Assembly: GCF_001514305.1 (NCBI RefSeq)
Contig: NZ_KQ949079.1
Coordinates: 62,001-126,000 of the forward strand
Source: Streptomyces dysideae
Lineage (GTDB): Bacteria; Actinomycetota; Actinomycetes; Streptomycetales; Streptomycetaceae
Length of the DNA stretch: 64,000 nucleotides
Direction of reading: 5' to 3'
In this document: in pieces, positions 9,001-17,265 of the stretch
Layout: every line of letters begins with the position of its first letter
How positions within the stretch are numbered: the stretch's first letter is position 1
The notes under the pieces: model-generated
What the model saw: only the letters and a program-made list of their open reading frames with translations
The model's database searches: none
Told to the model about the DNA's origin: nothing
Made by a program: the position numbers and the translations under genes

Positions 9001-9579
9001 ATGGCCAGCCAGATCCGCCGGACAGGCCCCCGCAGCAGCTCCGGATTCGTGGCGGCGCTCACCGCGGCGGCGATCGCGGGCATCGGCTTTCTCGCCTACC
9101 AGGCCTCGGCGAGCGTCCCGGCCGACCTCGGCACGGCCCACGCCAACAGCTCACCTGCCGCGAGCGCAGCGAACGCACCCCGCGGTAAGCAGGACCCCGC
9201 CGCCCTGCCCGCCGGGTCCGGCGCGGGCGCACGGGTCGTGTACTCGGTGGCCGCCGACCGGGTGTGGTTGATCGGCAAGGGTGAGCAGGTGCGGCGCAGC
9301 TTCAGGGTCACCCCGGGCTCCGTCGACCCGGCCCCGGGCAGCTACGCCGTCACGTCCCGCTCGAAGGCGGTCACCGGCACCGACGGCACCCCCATCGAGC
9401 ACGTCGTCCGCTTCACCAGCGTGGACGGCGTCACCATCGGCTTCAGCGCGGCGAGGGCCGGGTCGACCCCGGTGTCCGACCCGGGCGTGAAGACGGGCGG
9501 AATCCGGGAGTCACGGGCGGACGGCAAGGCGATGTGGGACTTCGCGACGATCGGGCGGAAGGTCGTCGTCGTCCGGTAG
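9001..9579 (+). CDS. Membrane-anchored or secreted YkuD-like protein lacking the catalytic Cys
   Basis: This 192-residue protein has one N-terminal membrane segment or signal peptide (about 16-38), an Ala/Ser/Pro linker and one compact domain (about 75-192). The domain reads like an L,D-transpeptidase (YkuD) fold: VVYSVAADRVWLI, then FRVTPGSVDPAPGSYAVTS, IEHVVRFT and a final GGIRESRADGKAMW. In active enzymes the last motif is HGCVR...DA..LW; here the His-Gly-Cys is replaced, so no transpeptidase activity is expected. AAAAGGAG precedes the ATG by 10 bases. It could be a wall-binding or regulatory relative of the L,D-transpeptidases; the active-looking enzyme is at 13006-13905. Confidence 0.75.
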   Translation: MASQIRRTGPRSSSGFVAALTAAAIAGIGFLAYQASASVPADLGTAHANSSPAASAANAPRGKQDPAALPAGSGAGARVVYSVAADRVWLIGKGEQVRRSFRVTPGSVDPAPGSYAVTSRSKAVTGTDGTPIEHVVRFTSVDGVTIGFSAARAGSTPVSDPGVKTGGIRESRADGKAMWDFATIGRKVVVVR

Positions 9580-9596
9580 CGGAGGTCCGCCGACCG

Positions 9597-9761
9597 TCAG
9601 GCGGCTCTGCGCTCCTCCGTGTGCGGCTCGGTCGGCTGCGGGTCGGGCTCGCGCGGCGGTGTCGAGATCACGTTCGCGGCGACGCCCGCCGCCAGCAGAT
9701 CGCGCATGGACACCCCGAAGCCCACCCGCGGTGGTGACTCGTCTCGTTCGGTGGCCGACAT
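9597..9761 (-). CDS. Small 54-residue protein, function unknown
   Basis: This short reading frame has an excellent ribosome binding site (AGGAGG, 6 bases before ATG). The product begins MSATERDESPPRVGFG, has a short hydrophobic middle (SMRDLLAAGVAANVI) and an acidic, Pro-rich end. It is not long enough for a stable domain on its own and has no Cys. It converges with the YkuD-like gene. A TTAGGTAGACCTAA palindrome lies 33 bases upstream. I do not recognise it; a regulatory peptide, a peptide precursor or a small membrane-associated protein are all possible. Confidence 0.6.
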   Translation of the reverse strand: MSATERDESPPRVGFGVSMRDLLAAGVAANVISTPPREPDPQPTEPHTEERRAA

Positions 9762-9793
9762 GGACGCCTCCTGGGTGCCGGGGGCAGACGTAC

Positions 9794-9807
9794 TTAGGTA
9801 GACCTAA
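9794..9807. promoter_or_regulatory. Operator-like palindrome TTAGGTAGACCTAA
   Basis: These are two perfect 6-base arms with a 2-base centre, AT-richer than the surroundings, placed 33 bases upstream of the 54-residue gene. The arms match the outer arms of the IdeR/DmdR iron box, but the centre is 5 bases too short, so iron control is not supported. Binding by some other dimeric regulator is inferred. Confidence 0.45.
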
Positions 9808-9926
9808 CTACGGACTGGATTCCATGTGACCACGCGTAAGACGCCGAACGCAACATCTTGCCGACGTCTTGTCGGAACGTTCATAAAACCCGGCGAAACC
9901 CGGCAGCCTTTCTGGCCGCTCCCCAG

Positions 9927-9944
9927 GCCGGCCTGCAGGCCGGC
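9927..9944 (-). terminator. Palindromic hairpin after tsaE
   Basis: The 18-base perfect palindrome gccggcctgcaggccggc begins 3 bases beyond the tsaE stop codon. It would fold into a GC-rich stem in the transcript. There is no T-tract, which is usual for streptomycete terminators. Confidence 0.5.
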
Positions 9945-9946
9945 TT

Positions 9947-10459
9947 TCAGGCCGAGAGCACGCTCAGGTCCGCCGTCGCCCAGCGCTCCCCGAGCCCCGT
10001 CAGCGTCACGTGCCGCACCTCGTCGGTCGTGTCGCCCACGGCACGGTGGATGACGACCTGCAGCCGGTCGTCGGTGAGCTCCTCGACCTTGCCCTCGCCC
10101 CACTCCACGACGATCACCGACTCGGGCAGCGAGACGTCGAGGTCGAGGTCCTCCATCTCGTCGAGGCCGCCGCCCAGGCGGTACGCGTCGACGTGGACCA
10201 GGGGCGGGCCGCCCCCGAGGGAGGGATGTACGCGGGCGATCACGAAGGTCGGGGACGTGACCGCGCCCCGCACGCCCAGCCCCTCCCCCAACCCCCGGGT
10301 GAGCGTCGTCTTGCCCGCGCCGAGCTCCCCGCTGAGCATCACGAGGTCGCCGGCGCGCAGCAGTTTGGCGAGGCGGCGGCCCAGTTCCCGCATCTGCTCG
10401 GGAGCGTTGACGATCAGCTGGATCTCAGCCGGGTTGTGCGGTGCTGCTGGTGCTTCCAT
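9947..10459 (-). CDS. tsaE: t6A biosynthesis ATPase TsaE
   Basis: TsaE (170 residues) is the ATPase that resets the TsaB-TsaD complex during t6A37 formation. The P-loop GELGAGKTT lies at about residues 44-52, with switch-like TSPTF and the acidic VHVDAYRLGG and VEWGE motifs. The ATG at 10459 gives the usual start MEAPAAP and has GGAGG very close (2 bases); a GTG at 10492 without a ribosome binding site is the alternative. It overlaps the 3' end of the preceding alpha/beta hydrolase gene by 35 bases, so the two are probably cotranscribed from alr. Confidence 0.95.
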   Translation of the reverse strand: MEAPAAPHNPAEIQLIVNAPEQMRELGRRLAKLLRAGDLVMLSGELGAGKTTLTRGLGEGLGVRGAVTSPTFVIARVHPSLGGGPPLVHVDAYRLGGGLDEMEDLDLDVSLPESVIVVEWGEGKVEELTDDRLQVVIHRAVGDTTDEVRHVTLTGLGERWATADLSVLSA

Positions 10460-11666
10460 AGCCTCCAACCGTAGCCCCTGCGGGCACGGCACCCGCGCGG
10501 GTGAGGAGGTCGGCGAGGCGGTCGGTGACCACTTCCGGGTGTTCCAGCATCACCAGGTGCCCGGCGTCCGGCACGAGGACCAGCTCGGCGTCGGGCAGGT
10601 GGTCGGCGATGGCCTCGCTGTGTTCGCTGGGCGTGACGAGGTCCTTGACCCCGGCCAGCACCAGCACGGGCAAGTCCGTGAAGTGGACGAGGGCCTCGGT
10701 CTTGTCGTGGTCGGTGAACGCCGGGTAGAACTCGGCGACCACGTCGATCGGCGTGCCCTCGATCATCCGCTCGGCGAACCGGGCGACGGCGGGGTCGATG
10801 TCCCGGGACGCGAACGAGTACCGCTTGATGATCCCGGCGAACAGGTCGGCGGTGGCCCGGCGCCCCTTCTCCACCAGCGCGGCCTGCTGCCCCAGCGCCT
10901 TCAGTATCCCGGGCAGGACGCGCCGTACGGCGTTCACACCCGCGACGGGCAGCCCGAAGTTGACCTCGCCGAGGTTCCCGGACGACGTACCGACGAGCGC
11001 GACGGCGACGACCCGGTCGCGGATCAGCTCGGGGTACTGGTCGGCCAGGGCCATGACGGTCATCCCGCCCATGGAGTGCCCGACCAGCACGATCGGCCCC
11101 TCGGGCACGGCCTCGTCGATGACGGCCTTGAGGTCCCGGCCGAGCTGCTCGATGTCGACCGGCAGACCGTCCTCGACCTGGGCGACACCCCGCGCGGAGC
11201 GGCCATGGCTGCGCTGGTCCCAGTGCACGGTCCGCACGACGCCCCGCAGGGCCGCCCGCTGGAAGTGCCAGGAGTCCTGGCTGAGGCAGTAGCCATGGCT
11301 GAAGACGACGGTGACCGGGGCCGGGGCCTTCCGCCCGAACAGCCGCCGCCGGCGCGGCGCGACCGACGGGACGGCCTCGGGGTCGATCTCGTCGACCTCG
11401 TAGTACAGCTCCGTGCCGTCGTCGGAGTACGCCTTGCCGGGCATGCCGCGCAGCGAGCCGTAGGGCCCCGCCGAGTCGAGGGCGAGCCGGGCCTTCTGCC
11501 GCATGCCTCGTCCGACGGTCATCCGCTCGATGGCGACACCGGCCGCCGCTCCGGCCGCGATCACGCCTATCGCGGCGCCCGCGATGCCGGTCGCCCTGCG
11601 CCAGTTTCCGGCCGCCCCCGTGGCGGAGGCGACGGCCGGGACGACCTCCGCGCTGCTCTCGCTCAC
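10425..11666 (-). CDS. Alpha/beta hydrolase with N-terminal membrane segment
   Basis: This 413-residue protein has a single hydrophobic segment near the start (about 25-47) and an alpha/beta-hydrolase domain (about 115-400). The nucleophile elbow is GHSMGG (S198); a later Asp in AGVKDLVTP and His in PDAGHLVMLEHP complete the triad. HG of the oxyanion region is in FSHGYC. The GTG start has GAGGAG 7 bases upstream. The substrate is unknown; it sits in the conserved actinobacterial order alr - hydrolase - tsaE, which suggests a housekeeping lipid or ester substrate at the inner face of the membrane (inference). Confidence 0.85.
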   Translation of the reverse strand: MSESSAEVVPAVASATGAAGNWRRATGIAGAAIGVIAAGAAAGVAIERMTVGRGMRQKARLALDSAGPYGSLRGMPGKAYSDDGTELYYEVDEIDPEAVPSVAPRRRRLFGRKAPAPVTVVFSHGYCLSQDSWHFQRAALRGVVRTVHWDQRSHGRSARGVAQVEDGLPVDIEQLGRDLKAVIDEAVPEGPIVLVGHSMGGMTVMALADQYPELIRDRVVAVALVGTSSGNLGEVNFGLPVAGVNAVRRVLPGILKALGQQAALVEKGRRATADLFAGIIKRYSFASRDIDPAVARFAERMIEGTPIDVVAEFYPAFTDHDKTEALVHFTDLPVLVLAGVKDLVTPSEHSEAIADHLPDAELVLVPDAGHLVMLEHPEVVTDRLADLLTRAGAVPAGATVGGYGSTSSTAQPG

Positions 11667-11795
11667 GTACCGCTCCTCTTCGCCGTACTGCTGTGCGCCG
11701 GGTGCCGAGATCGGATCCGGTGCTGGGGTTTCGGTGTCAGTGGTTTCTCCGGGCGGCTACCCGGCTTGTTCCTCATTCATATGGACGCGCCTCGT

Positions 11796-12965
11796 TCATC
11801 GCGCCACATTCACATAGACGCGGGGAACGCGGGTTCCGATGCGGGTCACGATTTCGTACGCGATGGTGCCCGCGGCCTGCGCCCAGTCCTCGGCGGTGGG
11901 CTCACCCCGGTCGCCGGGCCCGAAGAGGACCGCCTCGGTGCCGGGGGCCGGCTCCTCGCCGCCCAGGTCGACGACGAACTGGTCCATCGCGATCCGTCCC
12001 GCGACCGTCCGCCACTTGCCGTTGACCAGCACCGGGCCGGCGGAGGAGGCGTGCCGCGGGATGCCGTCCGCGTAGCCGACGGGGATCAGGCCGAGGGTCG
12101 TGGCGCCCGGGGTGATGTACCGGTGGCCGTAGCTGACGCCGTGTCCGCCGGGGACGCGTTTCACCAGCGCGACGGAGGCCGCCAGCGTCATCACCGGTCG
12201 CAGTCCGAAGTCGGCGGGGCTGCCGAGCTCGGGGCTGGGTGAGATGCCGTAGATCGCGATGCCGGTGCGGACGAGGTCGAGGTGGCTGTCGGGGCGGGTG
12301 AGGGTGGCGGGCGAGTTGGCGATGTGCCGCACCTCGGGGCGGGCGCCGCGCTGCTCGGCGTACGCCACCATCTCCCGGAACTGGCCGAGCTGGGCGTCGA
12401 TCGACGGATGCCCGGGTTCGTCGGCGCAGGCGAAGTGGGACCAGAGCCCGGTGATCGTGACCAGCCCCTCCCGCTCCGCCCGCAGGGCCTCGCCGACCAG
12501 GTCGGCCCAGTCGTCGCCGGGCTGGCAGCCGTTGCGCCCGAGCCCCGTATCGGCCTTGAGGTGCACGCGCGCGGGAGCACCGGCCTCCCGGGCGGCCGCC
12601 ACGGCCTCCCGCAGGGCCCACATCCCGCTGACCGACACGTCGAGGCGGGCCTCGACGGCCTCCCGCCAGGGCCCGCCCGGCGTCCACAGCCAGCACATGA
12701 TCCGGACGTCGTCCAGGCCGTCGGCCGCCCGCAGCGCGAGCGCCTCCTCGGGCGTGGCCGTACCGAGCCAGGTCGCCCCCGCCGCGACGGCCGCGCGGGC
12801 ACACGGCACCGCGCCATGGCCGTAGCCGTCCGACTTCACGACCGCCATCAGGGCCGCGCCCGGCGCGAGGGCGCGCAGGGTCCGCACATTGGCCCGCAGG
12901 GCGGCCAGATCGATCTCGGCGCGGGCCCGCAGGGGCGCGGTCCGCAGGGCAGCTGTCTCAGTCAT
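11796..12965 (-). CDS. alr: Alanine racemase
   Basis: Alr (389 residues) interconverts L- and D-alanine for peptidoglycan synthesis using pyridoxal phosphate. The Schiff-base lysine is K44 in AVVKSDGYGHG and the second catalytic residue is Y279 in GVSYGHRY. The barrel (about 15-255) and C-terminal beta domain are complete. It is followed on the same strand by the alpha/beta hydrolase after a 129-base gap in which I see nothing distinctive. The location near acpS and coaA matches the usual streptomycete context. Confidence 0.97.
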   Translation of the reverse strand: MTETAALRTAPLRARAEIDLAALRANVRTLRALAPGAALMAVVKSDGYGHGAVPCARAAVAAGATWLGTATPEEALALRAADGLDDVRIMCWLWTPGGPWREAVEARLDVSVSGMWALREAVAAAREAGAPARVHLKADTGLGRNGCQPGDDWADLVGEALRAEREGLVTITGLWSHFACADEPGHPSIDAQLGQFREMVAYAEQRGARPEVRHIANSPATLTRPDSHLDLVRTGIAIYGISPSPELGSPADFGLRPVMTLAASVALVKRVPGGHGVSYGHRYITPGATTLGLIPVGYADGIPRHASSAGPVLVNGKWRTVAGRIAMDQFVVDLGGEEPAPGTEAVLFGPGDRGEPTAEDWAQAAGTIAYEIVTRIGTRVPRVYVNVAR

Positions 12966-13005
12966 CGCGCCCCAGTGTCTCAGAGGGGTCGGACACCCCT
13001 TGGGT

Positions 13006-13905
13006 TCAGGTGCTGGGGCGCCGTCCCCACACGTACACCCGGTCGTCCTTCTTCAGCACGCTCCACAGCTTGCGGGCGTCGCCCAGACGCAGGTTGACGC
13101 AGCCCATGGAGCCCTCGGTGGTGAAGATGCTGTCGTAGACGGCGTGGAAGGCCTGGCCGCCGCTGAAAAACTGGGCGTACGGCATGGGGCTGTTGTAGAG
13201 CGTCGACACATGGTTCTTGTGCCGCCAGTAGACGGTGTGCCAGCCGGTGCGGGTCCGGTACCTCGGGCTCCCAGTGCGCATGGGGACGGGGCCGTAGACC
13301 ACCTTCTTGCCCTTCTGCACCCAGGTCAGCTGGCGGCCGAGGTCGACGCAGGCGACCCGGTAGGTGCGCACGGGGCACTTCTTGGCGGCGTTCGGGTTCT
13401 TGCGGGCGGAGATGAGCTGCATGGTGGACCAGGTGACGGGCCCGGCGAAGCCGTTGGCCGGCTTGATCTTCTGCTTCACCTGGAAGGCGCGGATGGCCTT
13501 GCAGTCGGCCGCCGACTGCTTCCCGTCGGCCTTCAGCTTCAGCCACCGCTCGACCTGCCGCTGGTAGGGCCCGGTCCGCTTGCTGCACGCCACCCGCGCG
13601 GCGGCGTCCCCGAGCGGCACGTACTCGACGAGGTCGTACGTCCCCGCCGCCGCGTCCACCGGCTCGACGGCGTCCTCGGCCGCGCTCGGCGTGTACACCG
13701 TCGGCGGCAGCACCTGGTCGGGGGTGTTGCTCTGCCAGGGCTGGTAGGGGCCTGGCCGCACGCCGGGCACCAGGTCACTGGCCGGTCCGGGAACGGGGGG
13801 TCCAGGTCGCACTGGGGCCGCCGCGGCGGTTCCGGCCGTCGGCAGGGCGGTCGCCATGGCGAGCAGCACGGCCGCGCCGCGGTATGCGATACGTCTGCTG
13901 ATCAT
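13006..13905 (-). CDS. Secreted L,D-transpeptidase (YkuD family)
   Basis: This 299-residue secreted protein has a signal peptide (about 1-30). A peptidoglycan-binding-like helical region follows (about 95-160), with RQVERWLKLKADGK and AIRAFQVKQ. The C-terminal YkuD domain (about 170-295) carries the catalytic motif HAVYDS...GSMGCVNLR; the Cys is present but the usual Ser-His-Gly-Cys is Ser-Met-Gly-Cys. Such enzymes make 3-3 cross-links in actinobacterial peptidoglycan or attach proteins. The ATG at 13905 was chosen because it begins the signal peptide. It is separated from alr by 40 bases and may be cotranscribed with it. Confidence 0.88.
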   Translation of the reverse strand: MISRRIAYRGAAVLLAMATALPTAGTAAAAPVRPGPPVPGPASDLVPGVRPGPYQPWQSNTPDQVLPPTVYTPSAAEDAVEPVDAAAGTYDLVEYVPLGDAAARVACSKRTGPYQRQVERWLKLKADGKQSAADCKAIRAFQVKQKIKPANGFAGPVTWSTMQLISARKNPNAAKKCPVRTYRVACVDLGRQLTWVQKGKKVVYGPVPMRTGSPRYRTRTGWHTVYWRHKNHVSTLYNSPMPYAQFFSGGQAFHAVYDSIFTTEGSMGCVNLRLGDARKLWSVLKKDDRVYVWGRRPST

Positions 13906-13997
13906 GCGATCAGCCAAACGCGGGAACGGGGCGGGCCGGTGGTGCCGCGCTGCGGGGTCACCCTTTTCGCGGAGCGACCCCGTCACCAGCCCCCCCG

Positions 13998-15734
13998 TCA
14001 CCCCCGTCTGCGCTTGCGCGCCTTGTACAGCTTCCATGTCGCGAAGAGCAGCGGCAGCTCCAGCAGCACGATCCCGATGAGGGCGTCCCACTCCGGCTCG
14101 GCCGCCCCCATCTCGTCGGCCACGGCCACCGCGCCCAGCAGCCCCCATACGGCGGCCATCGTGCCGGCGACACACAGGGCCAGCGACCACGCCCAGGTCG
14201 AGCGGCCGCCGCCGGACCGCTGCGGGGCGGACGTGCGCTTGCGGGGCTGCGGGATCTGCTCCGGGTCGCGGGCCGGCATCCGGACCACCGCGGCCGGCGG
14301 CACGGCCGCGTCCAGCGCGACGATCCGCTCGGGCGTGACCCCCCGGAACAGCGTCGGCTCGACGGTGACCGCGAAGCCGTCGAGGCCGGTCAGACTGCGG
14401 GCCCCGTCCGGGCGGGCGGTCATCGCGGCGCACGCGTCGTAGCGCACGGTGACCGGACCGTCAGGGGTGGCGAGGCTCACGCCCTCTGCGCCGATGACCA
14501 GCGTGATCCGCTCGTCCTCCAGCGACTGGTGCCGGGTGCCGGTGACCGCCGACGCCGAATACTGCGGGGCGAGCGTGAACCCGGCCCAGTCGGCACCCCG
14601 GCCCGGCACCTGGAGCAGCCCGCTCGCCCACGCCTCCCGGGCCACCTCGCGCAGGTCGGCGACGGTGACCGCCGCCAGCTCGGCGCGGTGCTGCTCCGGG
14701 GAGAGGATGCGGTGGCCGAGCAGCAGACTCAGGGCGTACGACGGGAGCGAGGCGGCGCCGAGGTCGGGGGTGTCGTACATCTTGAGCGTCTTGGCGCGCA
14801 CGGAGTCCAGCTCGGACTGCTCGATACGGCCGGCGCGCAGCCGCGCGAGGGTGTCGACGAAGCCGCCGACGACGGCGGACTGCTTCTTCGGCAGCGCGTC
14901 GGCGTACCCGGTGAGGGTGGCGTACTCGGCGTCGCGCGGGCTGTAGTCGGCCTCCGCCGAGTACGAGTAGCCGCCCTCCTGGCGCAGGTCCTGGAAGAGG
15001 GCGCGGCCGAGCACGTCCGCGAAGACGGAGGCGGCGGTGGAGCGGCGGACGACCGCGTTGAAGTAGACGTGGCCGTCGTCGCCGTGGATGTAGGCGGGCA
15101 TGACCGGGAGCGCGCCGGACGCGGTGGGCGCCGGGATGCGGGTGCCGGCGGGCAGGGTGAGGTCCAGGCCGGCCGGGACGGTGTCGCTGGTGAGCCACAG
15201 CACGGCGTTGTCGCGGGTGAACCGGGTCTCGGCCCAGTGCCGTACCTGGTCGGCCGTCAGGCTCCAGGTGCCGAGCTCGTTGTAGCCGGCCAGGCCGTAG
15301 CCCTGGGCGCCGTAACGCCACAGCGGCATCTGGGAGTCGGCGCCGCCGCGGCCGGCCGCCTCGGTGCGCAGGATCTCCTTCTCGGTCTCCAGCCGGTCCA
15401 GCGGCAGGTCGCGCAGGGCGGCGCAGACGCTGTTCAGGTAGGCGACGACCTCCTCCTCGCTGCCGGTGACGTGGAAGAGGGTGTACGTGTTCGCCGTGGC
15501 GCCGTTGTAGTGCAGGTCGGACAGGCCCAGGCGGTGCAGGGCGAGGTGCTCGACGAGATGGGTGATCCCCGAGGTGGCGAGGGTCTCGTCGGCGCGGCCC
15601 ACCCGGAAGAAGAGACCGGCGGTGATCTCACCCTGGCGCGGGGCGTACAGGGTGGGGATGCCCTGGGTGGTGGTGTGGGCTATCAGGCCGTTCAGGGCGT
15701 CGAGCGCGTCGGCGCCGTGCAGTTCGGTGGTCAT
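13998..15734 (-). CDS. M16-family metallopeptidase with C-terminal membrane anchor
   Basis: This 578-residue protein starts with an M16 (pitrilysin-like) peptidase unit: the inverted zinc motif HLVEH, the family Asn/Thr stretch NTYTLF and a distal Glu in LETEKEIL. A second M16-like half follows (about 200-440) with the usual RxxGxxY signature as RQEGGYSY. The last part has a basic linker and two membrane helices (about 510-535 and 545-567). GAGGGGG precedes the ATG. The gene is 13 bases after a 321-residue helical-repeat gene on the same strand, so the two form an operon. An M16 unit tethered to the membrane by a C-terminal hairpin is unusual; the substrate is unknown. Confidence 0.75.
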   Translation of the reverse strand: MTTELHGADALDALNGLIAHTTTQGIPTLYAPRQGEITAGLFFRVGRADETLATSGITHLVEHLALHRLGLSDLHYNGATANTYTLFHVTGSEEEVVAYLNSVCAALRDLPLDRLETEKEILRTEAAGRGGADSQMPLWRYGAQGYGLAGYNELGTWSLTADQVRHWAETRFTRDNAVLWLTSDTVPAGLDLTLPAGTRIPAPTASGALPVMPAYIHGDDGHVYFNAVVRRSTAASVFADVLGRALFQDLRQEGGYSYSAEADYSPRDAEYATLTGYADALPKKQSAVVGGFVDTLARLRAGRIEQSELDSVRAKTLKMYDTPDLGAASLPSYALSLLLGHRILSPEQHRAELAAVTVADLREVAREAWASGLLQVPGRGADWAGFTLAPQYSASAVTGTRHQSLEDERITLVIGAEGVSLATPDGPVTVRYDACAAMTARPDGARSLTGLDGFAVTVEPTLFRGVTPERIVALDAAVPPAAVVRMPARDPEQIPQPRKRTSAPQRSGGGRSTWAWSLALCVAGTMAAVWGLLGAVAVADEMGAAEPEWDALIGIVLLELPLLFATWKLYKARKRRRG

Positions 15735-15747
15735 GTGTCGGTCCCCC

Positions 15748-16713
15748 TCAGAGCGTCGCCAGCGCGGACTTGCGGTACTTGACGAAGGCGCCGCGCGGAT
15801 CGGACAGGTACGACCACGGGAACTCCGCGGCCCGGTCGCCGAGGGCGGCGAAGTGCCGGGCCGCGTCCTCGAAGTGACCGCCCAGCGAGAAGGCCATCGC
15901 GAACGCGCTGTGCGTGCCGATCCCGTGCCAGCCGGGCCGGTAGTCCGGGTGCAGCACGGACACCTGGGCGGCGTGCCGCAGATCGTCGCGGACCGGCAGC
16001 CCCCGCATATAGGCACCGGCCTCGGAACCGTCCAGATCCAGCCAGCGCTCCAGATGGGCGAGCGCGACCAGGGCACCGGCGTGCGACCCGTCAGGGGCGG
16101 CGGCCGCTGACTCCCGGGCGAACCCGTGCGCGTCGTCCCAGCTGCCGCCCCACTTGGGGCACAGCTGCTGGAGGAGCTGCTGCTGGGCGGCGTAGTGGTG
16201 CGGATGATGGGCGGACAGCCGCTCGTAACGCCGCCGCGCCTCGGCCTGCCCGAGCGACAGCCCGCGCGCGGTGATGAGTCGTACGGTCCAGGCCGGGGCG
16301 TACGACGGCTGCTCGGCGCACACCTCGATCAGGATCCGCTCGGCCCGCCGCAGCCAGTCGTGGAACTGGTCGAACTGCCCGCTGGAGACGTGCTTGGCCC
16401 GGGCGTCACCCCGGATGCCCCATCCGATGCGGACATACCGGTCGGCGAGCAGCGTGCGCGGCAGCGGATCGGCCGGCCGCTCGGCCACGGCCCGCTCCAG
16501 CATGTTCTCGACCCCGTCCGTCTCGGCGACGAGCCCCACGACGAAGGTGACCTTGTCGGCCGAGTCGAGGGACGCGAAATACGCCTGGACGGCGGTCCAG
16601 TCCCCACTCACGGCCGCGGTACGCAACGGAACGAGCTCTGGCAGATTGACGTACGGATCGAACGACGGCCCCGACGACGCGCCCGGCTGTCTGCCACTGC
16701 TGGAACTGCTCAT
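15748..16713 (-). CDS. Helical-repeat (TPR-like) cytoplasmic protein, function unknown
   Basis: This 321-residue soluble protein has a Ser/Gly-rich start, then almost continuous amphipathic helices with repeated Trp/Leu/Ala patterns (for example WTAVQAYFASLDSADK, RRAERILIEVCAEQP, EDAARHFAALGDRAAE). This fits a TPR-like or alpha-solenoid fold, though I cannot assign a named family. GGAGG and GGGGGCGG precede the ATG. It lies immediately upstream of the membrane-anchored M16 peptidase, so it may present substrates to it or regulate it (inference). Confidence 0.65.
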   Translation of the reverse strand: MSSSSSGRQPGASSGPSFDPYVNLPELVPLRTAAVSGDWTAVQAYFASLDSADKVTFVVGLVAETDGVENMLERAVAERPADPLPRTLLADRYVRIGWGIRGDARAKHVSSGQFDQFHDWLRRAERILIEVCAEQPSYAPAWTVRLITARGLSLGQAEARRRYERLSAHHPHHYAAQQQLLQQLCPKWGGSWDDAHGFARESAAAAPDGSHAGALVALAHLERWLDLDGSEAGAYMRGLPVRDDLRHAAQVSVLHPDYRPGWHGIGTHSAFAMAFSLGGHFEDAARHFAALGDRAAEFPWSYLSDPRGAFVKYRKSALATL

Positions 16714-16860
16714 GCCTCCGCCCCCTGGCGATGCTGGAACGACGGCGCGCCGACTGGCCCCCCAGGGCGCGCTGACGTAGTGAAACGTTGAATCGCCGCA
16801 GGCTAGCAGCAGGCTGTGACAGTGACGCGGGCGGAGTTCCCCGGCCGTAGGGTGCTCGGC

Positions 16861-17232
16861 ATGAGCATCATCGGGGTCGGTATCGACGTGGCCGAGATCG
16901 ACCGGTTCGCGGCGTCGCTGGAACGCACGCCCGGACTGGCCCAACGGCTGTTTTTGGAGAGCGAGTTGCTGCTGCCCAGCGGAGAGCGCCGGGGCGTCGC
17001 CTCACTCGCCGTCCGCTTCGCGGCGAAGGAGGCGCTGGCGAAGGCACTGGGCGCCCCCGCGGGCCTGCACTGGACGGACGCCGAGGTCTACGTAGAGGAC
17101 AGCGGCCAGCCACGCCTACGGGTGAAAGGGACGGTCGCGGCAAGGGCGGCGGAACTCGGCGTGCAGTCCTGGCACGTGTCGCTGAGTCATGATGCGGGGG
17201 TGGCGTCGGCTGTGGTGATCGCGGAGGGGTGA
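16861..17232 (+). CDS. acpS: Holo-[acyl-carrier-protein] synthase
   Basis: AcpS (123 residues) transfers 4'-phosphopantetheine from CoA to the serine of acyl carrier proteins. The magnesium-binding Asp is D9 in [12 protein letters not shown] and the Glu is E57 in [11 protein letters not shown]. The start MSIIGVGID is the family norm; a longer in-frame start at 16816 adds residues not seen in relatives. It is transcribed divergently from the helical-repeat gene. It could also modify the two ACP domains of the synthase at 32713-36771, although type I synthases often use another enzyme. Confidence 0.95.
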   Translation: MSIIGVGIDVAEIDRFAASLERTPGLAQRLFLESELLLPSGERRGVASLAVRFAAKEALAKALGAPAGLHWTDAEVYVEDSGQPRLRVKGTVAARAAELGVQSWHVSLSHDAGVASAVVIAEG

Positions 17233-17265
17233 GACGGGCGGAACCCGTCTCACCCTGTGCGGCCG

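Noticed and set aside
9794..9807. Iron box (IdeR/DmdR site)
   Set aside because: Only the outer TTAGGT/ACCTAA arms match; the spacing between them is 2 rather than 7 bases.
16816..16860. Longer N-terminus for AcpS from a GTG at 16816
   Set aside because: The added 15 residues precede the invariant start of the family and are not expected in AcpS.
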